In this document: piece after piece, positions 33,801 through 44,090 of the stretch | How positions within the stretch are numbered: position 1 is the first letter of the stretch | Layout: each line of letters starts with the position of its first letter | From: Liolophura sinensis | Taxonomy: Eukaryota > Mollusca > Polyplacophora > Chitonida > Chitonidae | NCBI RefSeq assembly: GCF_032854445.1 | Contig: NC_088305.1 | Coordinates: 32,141,645-32,205,644, forward strand | DNA length: 64,000 nucleotides | Direction: 5' to 3' | Notes under the pieces: generated by a model | What the model was told of the DNA's origin: nothing | What the model saw: the letters and a program-made list of their open reading frames with translations, nothing else | Database searches by the model: none | Program-made: the position numbers and the translations under genes

Positions 33801-34809
33801 AGTGTAAATAAATCCAACCATCGAGGCTACACTCCCTTGCATCGTGCTGCCAGTAAAGGTGATCTCCCTTTGGTTAACTACCTTCTCATGAAAGGTTTGT
33901 TACCCCATGAAACAGCTTAATCTTTTTTGGGTTTTTTTTTTCATGGCCAGTAATATGTCTTTCGGTAAACGTTTCTGATACTTTGTAGGTTTGCTTGTTA
34001 AAACTAATAAATGAGAACTGGACCGATGGCACAAAACTGGGTTTGACTTAAGTTAGGTGAAAAATTAAAACGCGACTGAACGCGTAATTTTGAACTGTCA
34101 ATTAAAACAATCACATTTTCAGCATTAAGTGTCTTAAATGATATAATGTTGAATTTTAATTGTTAACTGATATCTATTGTATAAATGGGTATAGTTCATC
34201 AAAAGTGTTACAACTGTCTTTCCATTCTGTAGGTGCCGACCCATATAGGTGCAACAATTCCGGAATTTACCCAATAGACAGTGCTGTCAGTGCAGGTATT
34301 TCTATTTTACTTTATATGAACTAAAGCCAAACTCATGTACCATTTTGTAGTTGCATGATAGTGATCATTACAGCATCTTAAGACAGTAATATCTTAGTTC
34401 ACTTTTTTTCTATATCCTCGTACAGAAAAGGTTTGGCCTATCGTTTTCAGTTTATTATTTCTATTATCAGATATTTAATATCGAATTTCCAGTCAGTCAA
34501 CTTGTAATCAGCTTTTGCTGTGAACACTATCCTGCGTAGAGAGACATTTATACAGGCTCAGCCTGTTTGTCAATCCAGTTCATTAACATTGTTTAAAAAA
34601 ATCTTTCTCAATATCAGTTTTTGTTTGTCTTCCCAACAGGTCACAAAGAGGTTGCGCAGGCTTTGCGTATTGACGTTGCTAACCCTCACGTGTGGGACGT
34701 CATAGAGCCTCACACCCCGCCCCATATCTCCCTCGGGCTGATGAGCCCTCACCGGCGACTCATGCTAGAGTCACCGGCACCAAAGCTACCTCTAATGACT
34801 CTAAGATAA
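27830..34809 (+). CDS. Two-segment membrane protein with ankyrin repeats, 331 residues
   Basis: Coding exons: 27830-28013, 28506-28628, 28938-29014, 29227-29331, 31372-31423, 31805-31927, 33796-33894, 34233-34295 and 34640-34809. All introns are GT-AG and the phases agree throughout (1,1,0,0,1,1,1,1). The lengths sum to 996 nt: 331 residues and a stop. Residues about 33-56 (VAVTSWGYALLYYDYIMSLL) are hydrophobic, and 78-98 (LYAFLCGVCIMCSILVWL) is a clear membrane segment. A charged linker (DERKPQELDPVKESICSLYD) follows. Ankyrin repeats run from about 129, clearest at GYTPLHRAASKGDLPLVNYL then LMKGADPY. The C-terminus is Pro-rich. The first exon may begin at 27785, with ATG 27830 the first in-frame start. 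The ankyrin part probably faces the cytosol and binds a partner. I do not recognise a named family with this order. Confidence 0.85.
28651..28759. repeat. CATCACCTACATCT hexamer-type repeat in an intron
   Basis: Imperfect (CATCWM)n repeat just after the donor at 28629. It reads through in the exon frame as Thr/Ser/Pro, but the GTAACA donor and the in-phase exon at 28938 favour an intron. Confidence 0.85.
29425..31184. repeat. 53-bp minisatellite, about 30 copies, in an intron
   Basis: Units GGTGTATAGACACCCTGTTT plus TAGTGGGAAAAGAAACAACA plus AACAAACACAAAA. Three variants (GGTGTATAGAC, GGTGGTTAGAC and AAGTGATTAGAC) recur in a repeating order, which suggests a higher-order unit. The array lies between exons 29227-29331 and 31372-31423 of the ankyrin gene. 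Confidence 0.93.
29462..29661. other. Assembly gap of 200 N
   Basis: Exactly 200 undetermined bases inside the 53-bp array. The round length suggests a placeholder, so the true array length is unknown. Confidence 0.98.
32190..33506. repeat. 66-bp minisatellite, about 20 copies, in an intron
   Basis: Units GATATTCTGAGCCATTATAC plus ACCATGGTATGGTAAATCCA plus GGACCAGCACTCTCATGCCA plus CTGGAA. The 66-bp length is 22 codons, so the plus strand is open for 477 codons (YGKSRTSTLMPLEDILSHYT repeats) and the minus strand is open too. The array lies between ankyrin exons 31805-31927 and 33796-33894 and is out of frame with them. Changes are spread over all codon positions, unlike a coding repeat. Confidence 0.93.
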
Positions 34810-34857
34810 GATAGTCACTCTCTCTGTGATAAGCTTAGAACACTGTCTGAAGCTTGA

Positions 34858-35076
34858 ATTTATTTATTTATTTATTTGATTGGTGTTTTACGCCATAATC
34901 AAGAGTATTTCACTTATACGACAGCGGCCAGTATTATGGCGGACAGAGCCCGGGGGAAACCCACGACCATGCGCAGTCGTGGAAAGGAAGCCAGCATAAG
35001 CTAGACTGGAATTCACAGCGACCGCATTGGTGAGAGGCTTCTGGGTTATTACGCCGCCCTAGCGCGCTAACCAACT
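34858..35076 (-). mobile_element. SINE-A copy, nearly full length
   Basis: Antisense, with TTTATTTA tail, body with a deletion before GGCAGAGCCCGGGGG, and much of the tRNA-related head (ACGCCGCCCTAGCGCGCTAA plus CCAACTA). It begins about 50 bp after the ankyrin gene stop codon and so lies in its 3' UTR or just beyond. Confidence 0.92.
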
Positions 35077-36548
35077 AATTTAGTGTACAGACGAACTGTG
35101 GTAAAAACAATGAATCAAAATGACTCACGGATATTATATTATTTGGTGCGATGATTCCAACTTTTCTCCCAAATGTGACCTTATTAACTGCACATTCCAT
35201 ATGTCAGCAATGCTCTCCATTTTCAGACGCTGACCATTCACGGTTTGAACAATATCAGTTGTCCCATGGCAATTTGATTTCATTTATATCATACGGAAGT
35301 TACTGTGTTGATACTTAAGATACGTAGTAGTTGAGCTGAAATTCGGATATCATCCCTTCCTGATACTTGTGACCGGAAACAATGCATTTACCATTTTTGG
35401 ACTTTCTAACAAGTTTTGTCTGAAGGAGAAAGTAACATGAAGGTTATCCGAAAAAGAAAAAAAAAATGAAAAAAATTAAGCTCTGTGACTGTGGGTCTTA
35501 ATAGATCCACACCATATTGGTCAAAGAATACTGTGGAAAATTTTATTTGCATTTTGATTCCACGACTGTGATATTTCAACAACTTTTTGTTGTATTTTTT
35601 TTTAGACGTTTGCTGTAATGTGGCTTGTGAGACAATATGGATTAGTGGTATACCATTCAGTATGTCAAGCGCTTGCCACATTACCAGTAAACAGTCTGAA
35701 TATGTTTAATAAGATGAAACGATATTACTTCGCATTTATACCTTTTCATTGTACATGTAATTCGTTTCAATAACAAGGATGATGGCAGTAGTTTTGTAAT
35801 CCCTCATTACTTGCTAAATCTATCTCCATTAGTAATCGCTCTTGTTTTGGCTGTATCAGTTTTTAAAAATATATTTTATATAGAAACTAATCATTTAATG
35901 TAGAAACTGGCTTGCATGGCAATTATGCAGGACAGGGCCCTTAAAAGTCACGGTTCCTTATGTTGCAGTTTTGTTATTTGTTGCTTATTAAATAGTGTAA
36001 ATTTCCTTGTAAAATTTCGCATATTACCGGTGTATTTTGTATCCAGTTATGATATACGAATAGACGTCGCTCAGTACAGGTTATAACTAAACATTTGCTT
36101 ATACAGTGTAGAAGATTATACCCTCACTGGTTTCTTTGTGATTCCTGTTGAGCAAAACCATCAATACAAGACAAATATGAAATATGAGGTACATACATGC
36201 ACCAGTCCACCCATTTATTTGACTGACTCTGGCATATGCACACTTACAAATATTCCAATCATTTTATCAGTTTCATAATTAAATTATGGAACAACAAATC
36301 TGTTGACAGTTTATACTAAATTTTTAAAATGTATCTCTGTACATTTAAAACTTTTCTTTGCATCAATAACAGTATAAATGAATGTAGAGTGTGTAAATTT
36401 TTTCTCTGCACCTGCTTTGTACATCTAGATGCACCTTGTGCATGTAATAGTTTTTCTTAAATTCAAACGCGGCAGAACAGCAATTTTCCCGAAGTTATGG
36501 TCAGTGTTTAAATCTTGATCCACTCAGACTGTTTGCGTGTACAAAGTG
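35077..36548. other. Intergenic or 3' flank, nothing named
   Basis: AT-rich, with A runs and several AATAAA and ATTAAA words. No exon signals that agree with a frame. Confidence 0.45.
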
Positions 36549-36559
36549 CGGCATATTGA

Positions 36560-36908
36560 GGGAGTGAGTGCTTGGGGTTTAACGTCGTGCTCAATTTTTC
36601 AGTCATATGACGACGAAGGAATCTTTAGGATGTATGTGTGTAATGTGCCTCCTTGTTGCAGGACGGATTTCCACCGCTCTTTTATCTAGTGCTGCTTCAC
36701 TGGGACGACCTACCAGAGGTAAGTAAGCCGCCCCGCCCGAACCATTATACTGATACGTGTCAACCAGTAGTTGCACTATCCCCCCTCATTCTGAACGCCA
36801 AGCGAGGAAGTTACAAGTTAAAGTCTTAGGTGTGACTCGACCCGGAACTGATCCTGAATCTACCGCTCCCGAGGCGGACACTTTAGAAACTGTGCTATCC
36901 GGACCGGT
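36560..36908 (-). mobile_element. SINE-B copy with 11-bp target duplication
   Basis: Same order as the 19020 copy: GAGTGAGTGCTTGGGGTTTA, GACGACGAAGGAATC, CCACCGCTCTTTTATCTAGT, GCCAAGCGAGGAAGTTACAA, and an inverted tRNA-like head with CTGTGCTATCCGGACCGG. CGGCATATTGA flanks it at 36549-36559 and 36909-36919. Confidence 0.92.
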
Positions 36909-36919
36909 CGGCATATTGA

Positions 36920-37734
36920 AATGGACAATCTCAGTAAACCCAGTCGCTGCTGGCCAGGTTAACATTTAGTTTCTTGCTTGCCCTCTCATTAGCCAACTGG
37001 TATAGATACCCGAAAGGTTACGCATTTATCGTTATCTACTCGTATAAGAGTTGTACGTTTTCTTACTGGCAAAACGTTGGAAATCTTGTATGGTTTTAAG
37101 AATGGCACTAAAACACAATGTGAATCAGTAGAAATAATTCATAGGTTTGATGAAGTATTCATGAGCGGGAAAACGTCACAAACTGCAGAGAGGCATAACT
37201 AATGGTACGATATACGCTTTCAAAGCATGGTGTCCCATTCAAGCAGTCAACACAAAAGACAACAGGGTGTGTTTTGTCGATCCCATGTTGTATTGCATAG
37301 GTAATTACAGAGCAACGATCCTGTCTTAATCTCGCGTAACATTTTTGTGTAGGTTCATAGAAAATGTTCATGAAAATAAGCAGTTCTCTTCAATATACCA
37401 TGTATCGTTCCTTGTGTAAGACCGTCTAGCCGAACCGGCAACATTCATTGGCGTCGATAAGTGTGCCGAGGGCTGCAAAATAACACAAATGTCATATAAG
37501 TAATCTTCTTCAACTATTTTCTTTCCAGTCCAAAGGAATTTATGAGAGAACGTATGCAACACGTGAATTCTTACGAATTTATGACGGAATATATAACATA
37601 ACACATAGTCCTAACCATGTGCTGAATACAGAAAACCACAGCACAGAAAGTAAAAGCGCAGTAGTAACGGCAATGTGATAATTGGCAAGTGGTCACAAAT
37701 CTTGGAATTGGGACTCGTGTCAATTTACCTCAGA
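36920..37734. other. Intergenic, nothing named
   Basis: A minus-strand frame at 37159-37371 is cysteine-bearing (RCSVITYAIQHG, FCVDCLNGTPC) but has no clear splice sites. I could not connect it to the minus-strand gene 38270-40570. Confidence 0.35.
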
Positions 37735-37875
37735 TATTTATTTATTTATTTAATTGATTGGTGTTTTACGCTCTACTCAAGAATATTTCACATTCTCCAC
37801 CGCAGCCAGCATCATAGTGGGAGGAAACCGGGCAAAGACCGGGTAAAACACACCACCAATCGCAGGTTACTGCCA
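37735..37875 (-). mobile_element. SINE-A copy, 5'-truncated
   Basis: TTTATTTA tail, TTGGTGTTTTACGCTCTACT, CAAGAATATTTCACATTC, GGAGGAAACCGGGCA. Diverged in the GC-rich box. Confidence 0.88.
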
Positions 37876-38269
37876 TTCCTTAATTAGAGTCCAGGGTTAC
37901 CCAAACCGCTGTGTCATCACACTGAATGTACAATCACATTGAAACAATGCAAAAGGTCCATGCCTCGGGCTGGCTTAGTCCACCAGCAAAAACCTGCATG
38001 GTTTATGTAAGAATATAATATAAAAGGCTACAGCCTATAGAGTAGTACCAGAGCAGTGGCGACAGTGTTACAGTCGACAAATGGCTATGAATATGCTAGA
38101 TAAGTAGCACCGTACACGCCCCCTTACACCATGTCTTAAACAGAAATTATGGTGGAAATGAGGTGATGTATAGTTGCAAAACACTTTGTAAAATGCCTAA
38201 AGAACTGGGTGTGTTGAATTATTATTATTGTCTAAATAAAGCTGTATAATGGGAATTAAAAACACTTAC

Positions 38270-40570
38270 GTATGTGACATCTATTTTCCGCTACGTAACC
38301 GCCTTGTATGCCCTTACAGAACTGTTTGGCTGTTCCAGTCTTCGGGGCAATTTCGGACAAAGGCCTTACGCATTTTAAACCCCAGTCAATCGGACACACA
38401 ATCTCATCTGAAAGGTAGAGAATGTTAACGATGTTAACTCCGACCCAAATTTGCTGGAAAGTGCCTGATCCTTGCACACCTATCTAAAAGATAAATGTGA
38501 ATCATTTTCTTTTTCAAAACAAAAATGAAAAAGAGTTTCTGATGGTCTGTCTGTTCCTTTCAGCCTTACTCCTAAAGTCAGCAGATTATATACTGGTCTT
38601 TTCGTTCCCTGAAGGCTAAATTTCAACAATACAATGCTGGGGAAGATTTTCAAAAAAGCCTATGTAGAACATAATCAGCAAAGTCTGTATAATGGCATGT
38701 TGTTGAGTACAGGTCAGGGCGTGCTGAGGCTGTGTAGAACAGACGCGGAAAGTTGTACATGATGGTATGTTGGCGAGTGCAGCTCTGGAAATTCTATTGG
38801 CAGAATTTCATGATGATTTCTGATATCGTTACAAGACACAGTTGTTATGAATTCCACCTGACTGCAAACGAGGGGCCTCCGTGGCTCAGTTGGTTAGCGC
38901 TCTAGCGTACCGTAATATCCCAGAAGCCTCTAACCCATGCTGTCGCTGTGAGTTCAAATCCTGCTCATGGCTTCCTTTCCTCTCCGGCAGTACGTGGGAA
39001 CATCTCCCTTCAAACTGGTCATGGATTTCCACCATAAAATTTTCACCATAACGCTGGCTGCCGTCGTGTAAGTGAAATATTCTTGAGTACGGCATAAAAC
39101 ATCAATCAATAAATAAAGGACTGCAACTGAATGCAAAACTCGAGGACTTTTAGCCGTTTCCGCACCGTTTTTAAAGAGAGAGAAAACATGGGGCCAATAA
39201 CGTGAAGGGATAGGAAGGAACCTCAAGTGGCCATCCTTGTAGGGGATTCTACAGTGACTGCTACATGTAAATTTAGTATACCTCATGTGCGCATCCCAGT
39301 CGCGATTTGATTGCAGCTGTCGATAAAAAGGATCCTGTTGACATAATAAACATGAATGTTTTATAACACCCCTATAGCCCTGGTTTAACCGGAATTAGAC
39401 ATAACTATGAAACAGGTTGCCAGAAGTATGTAGCCTTCCGCCAGTATTTGCACATTTTGAGTGTTATACTCATTACAGAATTATGAAACTTGAAGTGAAG
39501 GCATTTGATGGAGTATCCTTGACACACTAGCCATTTTTTTTTTCACCTAAAAACTTGTATCATACTTTGAAGTCATTATATTTTACACAGGATCTATCAA
39601 ATGCCACAAGACCAGATATTTACACGTCATTTACAAGACCATTTTTGGTAAATTAATGTCCAAACAAGCACAATTTACGATTTTATAGTTGACATTATCT
39701 CATTTGTCTATAGAGGCGCGAGGTGAGAACTCAGTCTTTCTTGTACAGATAAAGGTTGCAATCAGATGTACCGTCAGGAGTATCTGTTGCCGCATTTAAA
39801 TGTACGACCTATAGCTAATTCTCTGACATTGCCATGAACAGTTGGCCAAATGAAAATATGCCAACTCTTTGTATTCCACTGGCCATGAACATCTCACGCT
39901 GACATCGCTGCCCTGCTTTAACTTACTCAAGTGACAGTATTCCACGTGTAATATAAATGTGACTGGTTTAGGACTTAAATCTGGTATTAACTAATGTCAG
40001 ATATAAAATCGCGTTGGTTTTGTATAAGAAATTGTTTATACCATCATGAGCGCAGCAGAACTGGGTGATAACGTCAAAGTTTTCGGCTTACCTGTTGTAT
40101 CTGGGTCTCCAAAAAGAAATGTGATAACATCAACGTTTTCGGCCTACCTTTTATATCTGAGCCCGAAAAAGAACTAGGCCTTAACGTAAAGGGTTTTCAG
40201 CTTTTCGGGCTACCTGTTGCATCTGAGCCCGCGACAGAACTATGTGGTAACGTCCTTGTCTTCGGCTTACCTGTTTGTATCTGAGCCCGGAACAGAACTA
40301 GGCGTTAACGTAAAGGTTTTCAGCTTACCTATTGTATCTTGACCCGAATCAAAACTACCTGAACGTCAACGTTTTCAGCTTAACTGTTGTATCTGAGTCC
40401 GAAACAAACCCAGATATTAACGCCAAAGTTTTCAGCTTACCTGTGGTATCTGGTGGCCCATGCTCTACATCATTACTTTTAGACTCCGAGCTATCGCTAT
40501 TGCTTTGATCTCCAATTACCACTGCGGTTAGCGTCATCAGAGCTAAAAAAAGTACCGTGGCTGACTTCAT
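38270..40570 (-). CDS. Secreted cysteine-rich protein, first two coding exons
   Basis: Exon 1 (40570-40441) starts MKSATVLFLALMTLTAVVIG, a clear signal peptide cut near Gly20, followed by a Ser/Asp/Glu-rich stretch (DQSNSDSSESKSNDVEHGPP) and the donor CAG/GTAAGC. Exon 2 (38407-38270) follows a CTACCTTTCAG acceptor. One carried G makes Asp, then DEIVCPIDWGLKC, TAKQFCKGIQGGYVAENRC and a GTAAGT donor. It is 46 codons, phase 1 at both ends, with four cysteines spaced 7, 17 and 12. Further exons must lie below 38270 but I could not place them. An alternative start at 40591 would add seven residues and bury the signal peptide. The intron holds a full SINE-A. The protein is probably exported; the family is not recognised. 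Confidence 0.65.
38872..39117 (+). mobile_element. SINE-A, full-length reference copy
   Basis: It starts GGGGCCTCCGTGGCTCAGTT with an A-box (TGGCTCAGTTGGTTAGCG) and a B-box (GAGTTCAAATCC), the internal RNA polymerase III promoter of a tRNA-derived SINE. The body ends TTCTTGAGTACGGCATAAAA and the tail is AATAAATAAA. Target duplication GACTGCAA at 38860-38867 and 39119-39126. It sits in the intron of the minus-strand gene, in the opposite orientation. Confidence 0.93.
39130..40080. other. Intron sequence of the minus-strand gene, nothing else named
   Basis: No repeats, exons or mobile elements recognised in this part of the intron between 38407 and 40441. Confidence 0.4.
40083..40441 (-). repeat. 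Tandem copies of a 5' splice site, about 7 units of 57-62 bp
   Basis: Each unit on the minus strand reads AGATACAACAG then GTAAGCTGAAAAC. This is the last bases of exon 1, its donor, and the start of the intron. Units begin near 40441, 40380, 40324, 40266, 40209, 40144 and 40091. Six keep a GT at the donor; the one near 40380 reads TT. The real exon end at 40441 is the first copy in the direction of transcription. Confidence 0.8.
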
Positions 40571-40677
40571 CACTACGTCTGTGCTATCCAACAGCGCCGC
40601 GCGGCCGACGTCTAATGCTCAGTAATAACACTATCACTTTTATAACTCAGGGACCGACATGCTTGAGATGATAAGAA

Positions 40678-41061
40678 TCAGCATCCATGCGGTGAATTGG
40701 AAGAATTTGAAATATCGAGGATAGGACGAAAAGGTTTGATTAGTTGAATGACACTATAATGTGATTGCCTAATTGAAATTTTATTGAATATGTCCTGTAA
40801 GTGTTGTGGCAGTGTCAAAGTCCTTCTGCGTATTGTGCAAATGGAATTATTACTGCTATTAACAGGATATTGCTTTCTGACTTTGACTAAAACCTGGCAC
40901 CTGACCTGTTCTCTTCTTACAAATAGATGACGCCGTAAATACTGATATTTATCACTGCAGTGCTTCAGTTCAGTTTGATGAATTTCTATTGCAGTCAGAA
41001 CCCTTGACATCGGATCTTCCTCTATATATTTTGTGAGTACTACAAATAATGATTTAAACAT
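40678..41061 (-). CDS. Hypothetical open frame of 127 codons
   Basis: This is one of the longest frames not caused by a tandem repeat. It begins MFKSLFVVLTKYIEEDPMSR, contains LRRHLFVRREQVRCQVLV, is Arg/Lys/Ile-rich and ends NSSNSPHGC. It lies about 100 bp upstream of the secreted gene on the same strand. No promoter or splice signal supports it, and AT content is not lowered over its length. It may be a decayed transposon frame, a chance frame or an unspliced small gene. Confidence 0.3.
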   Translation of the reverse strand: MFKSLFVVLTKYIEEDPMSRVLTAIEIHQTELKHCSDKYQYLRRHLFVRREQVRCQVLVKVRKQYPVNSSNNSICTIRRRTLTLPQHLQDIFNKISIRQSHYSVIQLIKPFRPILDISNSSNSPHGC

Positions 41062-41489
41062 TTTTTTTTGCTGCTAGGTTATTTACCTTTGGCATACTTA
41101 ACTTGTTAAGCTAGTTCCCTCCCCCCTCCCCCAATAGCATGTATATGTCATATACTCCTAACTGCATGCAGCGAGTGGACTCTGAACAGAAGAAAAATAG
41201 GAAGTCTAATTGAAATTCAATTGTTGCTGGTGATAAATGGTTGTGTTATTCTGCAGTTTTCTTGTCTGGCCATATATGTTTGCAAAAGGCATCGAACTTT
41301 AATTCCACACAGGTCTATACATGTATACATGTCACATTCAATCAGTGTTAGATCCAACGATATATCATTCTGATGTCACAATGACGCTTTTGTGTAAAAA
41401 TTCCAGTTATTTCAGTCCCAGCTGACATTCTTACAAGACGTGTGAGCTTTATATCACCGTTTATTGAAATTTTTCACCATTTGCCTACG

Positions 41490-41945
41490 TGCTAGGCTAT
41501 AATCGTATACATCTTTATCCAACTTTATCGTTGATTATTCACCATATCCAGCTATCCATCCTTGTCCGGCCTTCGTACTTATCCCTCCCTATCCACTCGT
41601 AACCATGACTATCGAGACTTACCCACTGTTATCTGAGCGCATCAAAAATGACCAGTCCTTATCCAGCCTTACCCATCCTTCTTCTGATTTATTCATCCTT
41701 ACCCAGTCTTTTCCATTCGTATCCATCATTATATACCTATATCTTCATACCTGTTTATCATGTATCCATCCGCATCCGTCCATATCAGTTCTTCTCTACT
41801 TTAATATCCAGTCTCATCCAGCCAAATCCATATTTATCGAATCTTATCCAGCTTTATGTTTTTACCAAACTGCCCTAAAGTCGTATTCATCATTGTCCAG
41901 CCTTTATCCATCCGTCTGCATCCTTATATCCTTATCCGTCCCTAT
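41490..41945. repeat. Degenerate TATCCA-type repeat
   Basis: TTATCCAGC, TATCCATCC, CTTATCC and related words recur at roughly 10-11 bp spacing on a pyrimidine-rich strand. It looks like an old, decayed minisatellite. Confidence 0.7.
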
Positions 41946-42129
41946 CTTTTTCTTTTAACTTTTTCTTCTCCTCGCAAAACTGAAGACATGTGTTTCTACA
42001 GTTACAAAAGGATGGAGATAGGCCTATAGGGCGTAAGATCTACATCGAGTTATTAATCAAATGTCTCTCTCAAGAAAAGCAACTCTAACTGAAATCATGT
42101 ATACATGGTATTTAGAAGTTCCTTTGTAA

Positions 42130-42215
42130 ACCTCTCAACAGTCTGAATCATTGTCAAAGTCCGATGTCAGAGTCAACAGTCTGGATGATTGCCAAATTCC
42201 GATGTCAGAATAATC
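42130..42215. repeat. Two-copy tandem duplication of about 46 bp
   Basis: AACAGTCTGAATCATTGTCA with AAAGTCCGATGTCAGA is followed by a second copy with a few changes. Confidence 0.8.
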
Positions 42216-42854
42216 ATCTGATTTACAGAAATAAACACTGACATCAATCAGTTAGAATCAGTGATATGTGACCTTCAGCGTGGGCATTATGTGACAACCC
42301 TCCGCCTGATACAGATATCACCCCAAATGTCATCGTCATATCCGGGCACTTCTGTCTTCTTATGAAAACTAATTCCCAGTGACGGACAACGCCATTTATA
42401 GATTAAGGTGATTGACGATAATGTCAGGAGTGATTTGGGGGATCGAAATAAAAAAAAAATAAGACTTGTGCTTCCCAATGGGTTATTAAGATTACCTAGT
42501 TGATGAAGTGGGAAAGGTTACAAATAATTGCATCCAGCGTATCCACGCACACACCAGGGTATTGTAGTCTTATAGTTGTAGGTTTTTATCCGGATAACAT
42601 TTAGTAGCCTAAAGGGTAGAACTCGAGGAACAAGAGTTCTGATCTTCATCAAAATCATCGTTGTGGTGTAAACGTGTATTTGCGATAGGTCGGAAGGTGA
42701 TGGCGACGGTGGAGTTAGCGGGGGTGGTTGGTGGTAATGTTTTGGGAGGGGTGGGGTTAAGGGGGTGGAGGGGAGAATGGTTTTCTACATCATCGATGAA
42801 CCAAGCCGAACCTCACGAATATCGTTGTGTTTATTTTCTGTTTTCATCCCACAG

Positions 42855-43125
42855 ATACGCAAACATCTTCCTAACGGAAATTAACAGGCCGTCATCCTTA
42901 TCCAATCAGATGTTTTCCTGTTGGCAAAGAATTGATGCAAACATAACATCTCAGATGTGCCAGGCAAACGCACTGTATACTGAAAGAACTTCAATGCCTG
43001 ATGGACTAACTTTAGGAGGTTATCAAAGAAGTACTTTGAAATCACGTTTTAAAATGACAACTGTATTTTACTTCCGTTTTAATTCTCACTCATATACAGG
43101 AAGGGAAAAGTGCATGTGCGATTAG
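42855..43125 (+). CDS. Possible terminal exon (unrecognised)
   Basis: A very good acceptor (TTTTCTGTTTTCATCCCACAG) opens 90 codons and a stop, entering in phase 2. The frame contains YANIFLTEINRPSSLSNQMF, CWQRIDANITSQMCQANALY and TERTSMPDGLTLGG. Asn-x-Thr and four Cys would suit an extracellular domain. It may end earlier at a GT near 43060. The upstream exon is not identified. Confidence 0.35.
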
Positions 43126-43132
43126 ACTTTAC

Positions 43133-43365
43133 CTGCCATCAGCCGTGGTGCATGCCAACTACATGGGCATGTTGTTCTTAATTCGTCATTGCTTTCCATC
43201 GCTAGGGAAACTACTGTCTGATTGGATACTGTATTTATATCAATATGCATTAGTCGGGTGGATGGGTTATTTCTGTCTGTTGCATCAAAACAGCTAACAT
43301 AACTGTCCACAAAGTGTCGGGCTTGATAAATGAAGATGTATAGGCTGAAGCAACTTCGTATATTT
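43133..43365 (-). CDS. Possible exon (unrecognised)
   Basis: The minus strand reads QARHFVDSYVSCFDATDRNN, STRLMHIDINTVSNQTVVSL and CPCSWHAPRLMAG, ending at ATGGCAG/GTAAAG in phase 1. Acceptors at 43366 or 43345 are both possible. It faces the plus-strand candidate 42855-43125 only 8 bp away, so at least one of the two is probably not real. Confidence 0.3.
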
Positions 43366-43429
43366 CTGATCGATGTTGAATTGACCAAGATCCCTTGAGG
43401 CCCGTCATATAAATTCCCTTGGTTTTAAC

Positions 43430-43500
43430 GAACGAATGAATGATAATGGCTTAACGCCACATCGGTTATATTTCAGCCATGTCGTGGCGGTTGTTATAGT
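43430..43500 (-). repeat. Repeat family D, antisense copy
   Basis: GAATGAATGATAATGGCTTA, ACGCCACATCGGTTATATTT and CAGCCATGTCGTGGCGG match the copy at 7262. Confidence 0.65.
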
Positions 43501-43918
43501 CGACCAGTAAGCCATCGCTTCGAGAGGTTCAAGCTCAAACAACCACATCTTTATAAATGGTTTCTTCTTAGACTTATTTGATGAAGCAGTTATTTAAATT
43601 TGAACACAACCAGGGTATTATTCGTTAAATGAAATTACAGTTTTGAACAGCACTGTTAAGGAAACGGTTTGAAGAGATTTAACGTGACCGAGAAAAACTC
43701 GAAAACTGTAGCAAGACGATACTGCATAGACTGTTTCATGTAAGTACAGTAAGAGCTGGAATTGCGAATCATGTGAGTAGTGCATATTAGTGCACAGGAT
43801 CTCCGGGTTCTGATGTGTATATTTGTGTGTGCAAAGCATCTAGCCTCCTAGAAACTTATAGATGCTTTGTAAAAGTGCGCAAGTGCCAGTGCATTGATCT
43901 AACGTGTGGAAACGAATT

Positions 43919-44090
43919 GCCCTAGCTGGCTCATTAGTCTAAGGCGTTGCTCTCTCCGCAGACTCTCAGCCCATTGTGCACTGAGATGGTGTATGTAGGT
44001 TCTATTTATACTCTTTTAGATTTCTTGCAGCCATAAAACGGACCGCTATCCGTATAGCAACTTCTTGAGAACAGCGTTAAAACTATATCA
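43919..44090 (+). mobile_element. Decayed tRNA-derived SINE
   Basis: CTGGCTCATTAGTCTAAGGC resembles an A-box region and GGTTCTATTTATACTC a B-box region, followed by CTTGAGAACAGCGTTAAAAC, which recalls the shared SINE tail. No clear target duplication. Confidence 0.45.

Noticed and set aside
37159-37371. Cys-bearing minus-strand frame as exon 3 of the 38270-40570 gene
   Set aside because: No acceptor in the required phase.
38872-38975. A functional tRNA gene
   Set aside because: The A- and B-box sequence continues into a SINE body with an AATAAA tail and target duplication; the fold of a mature tRNA is not preserved.
42287-42478. Minus-strand frame as a continuation of the 43133-43365 exon
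   Set aside because: Two different frames are open after the possible acceptor, so the reading is ambiguous.
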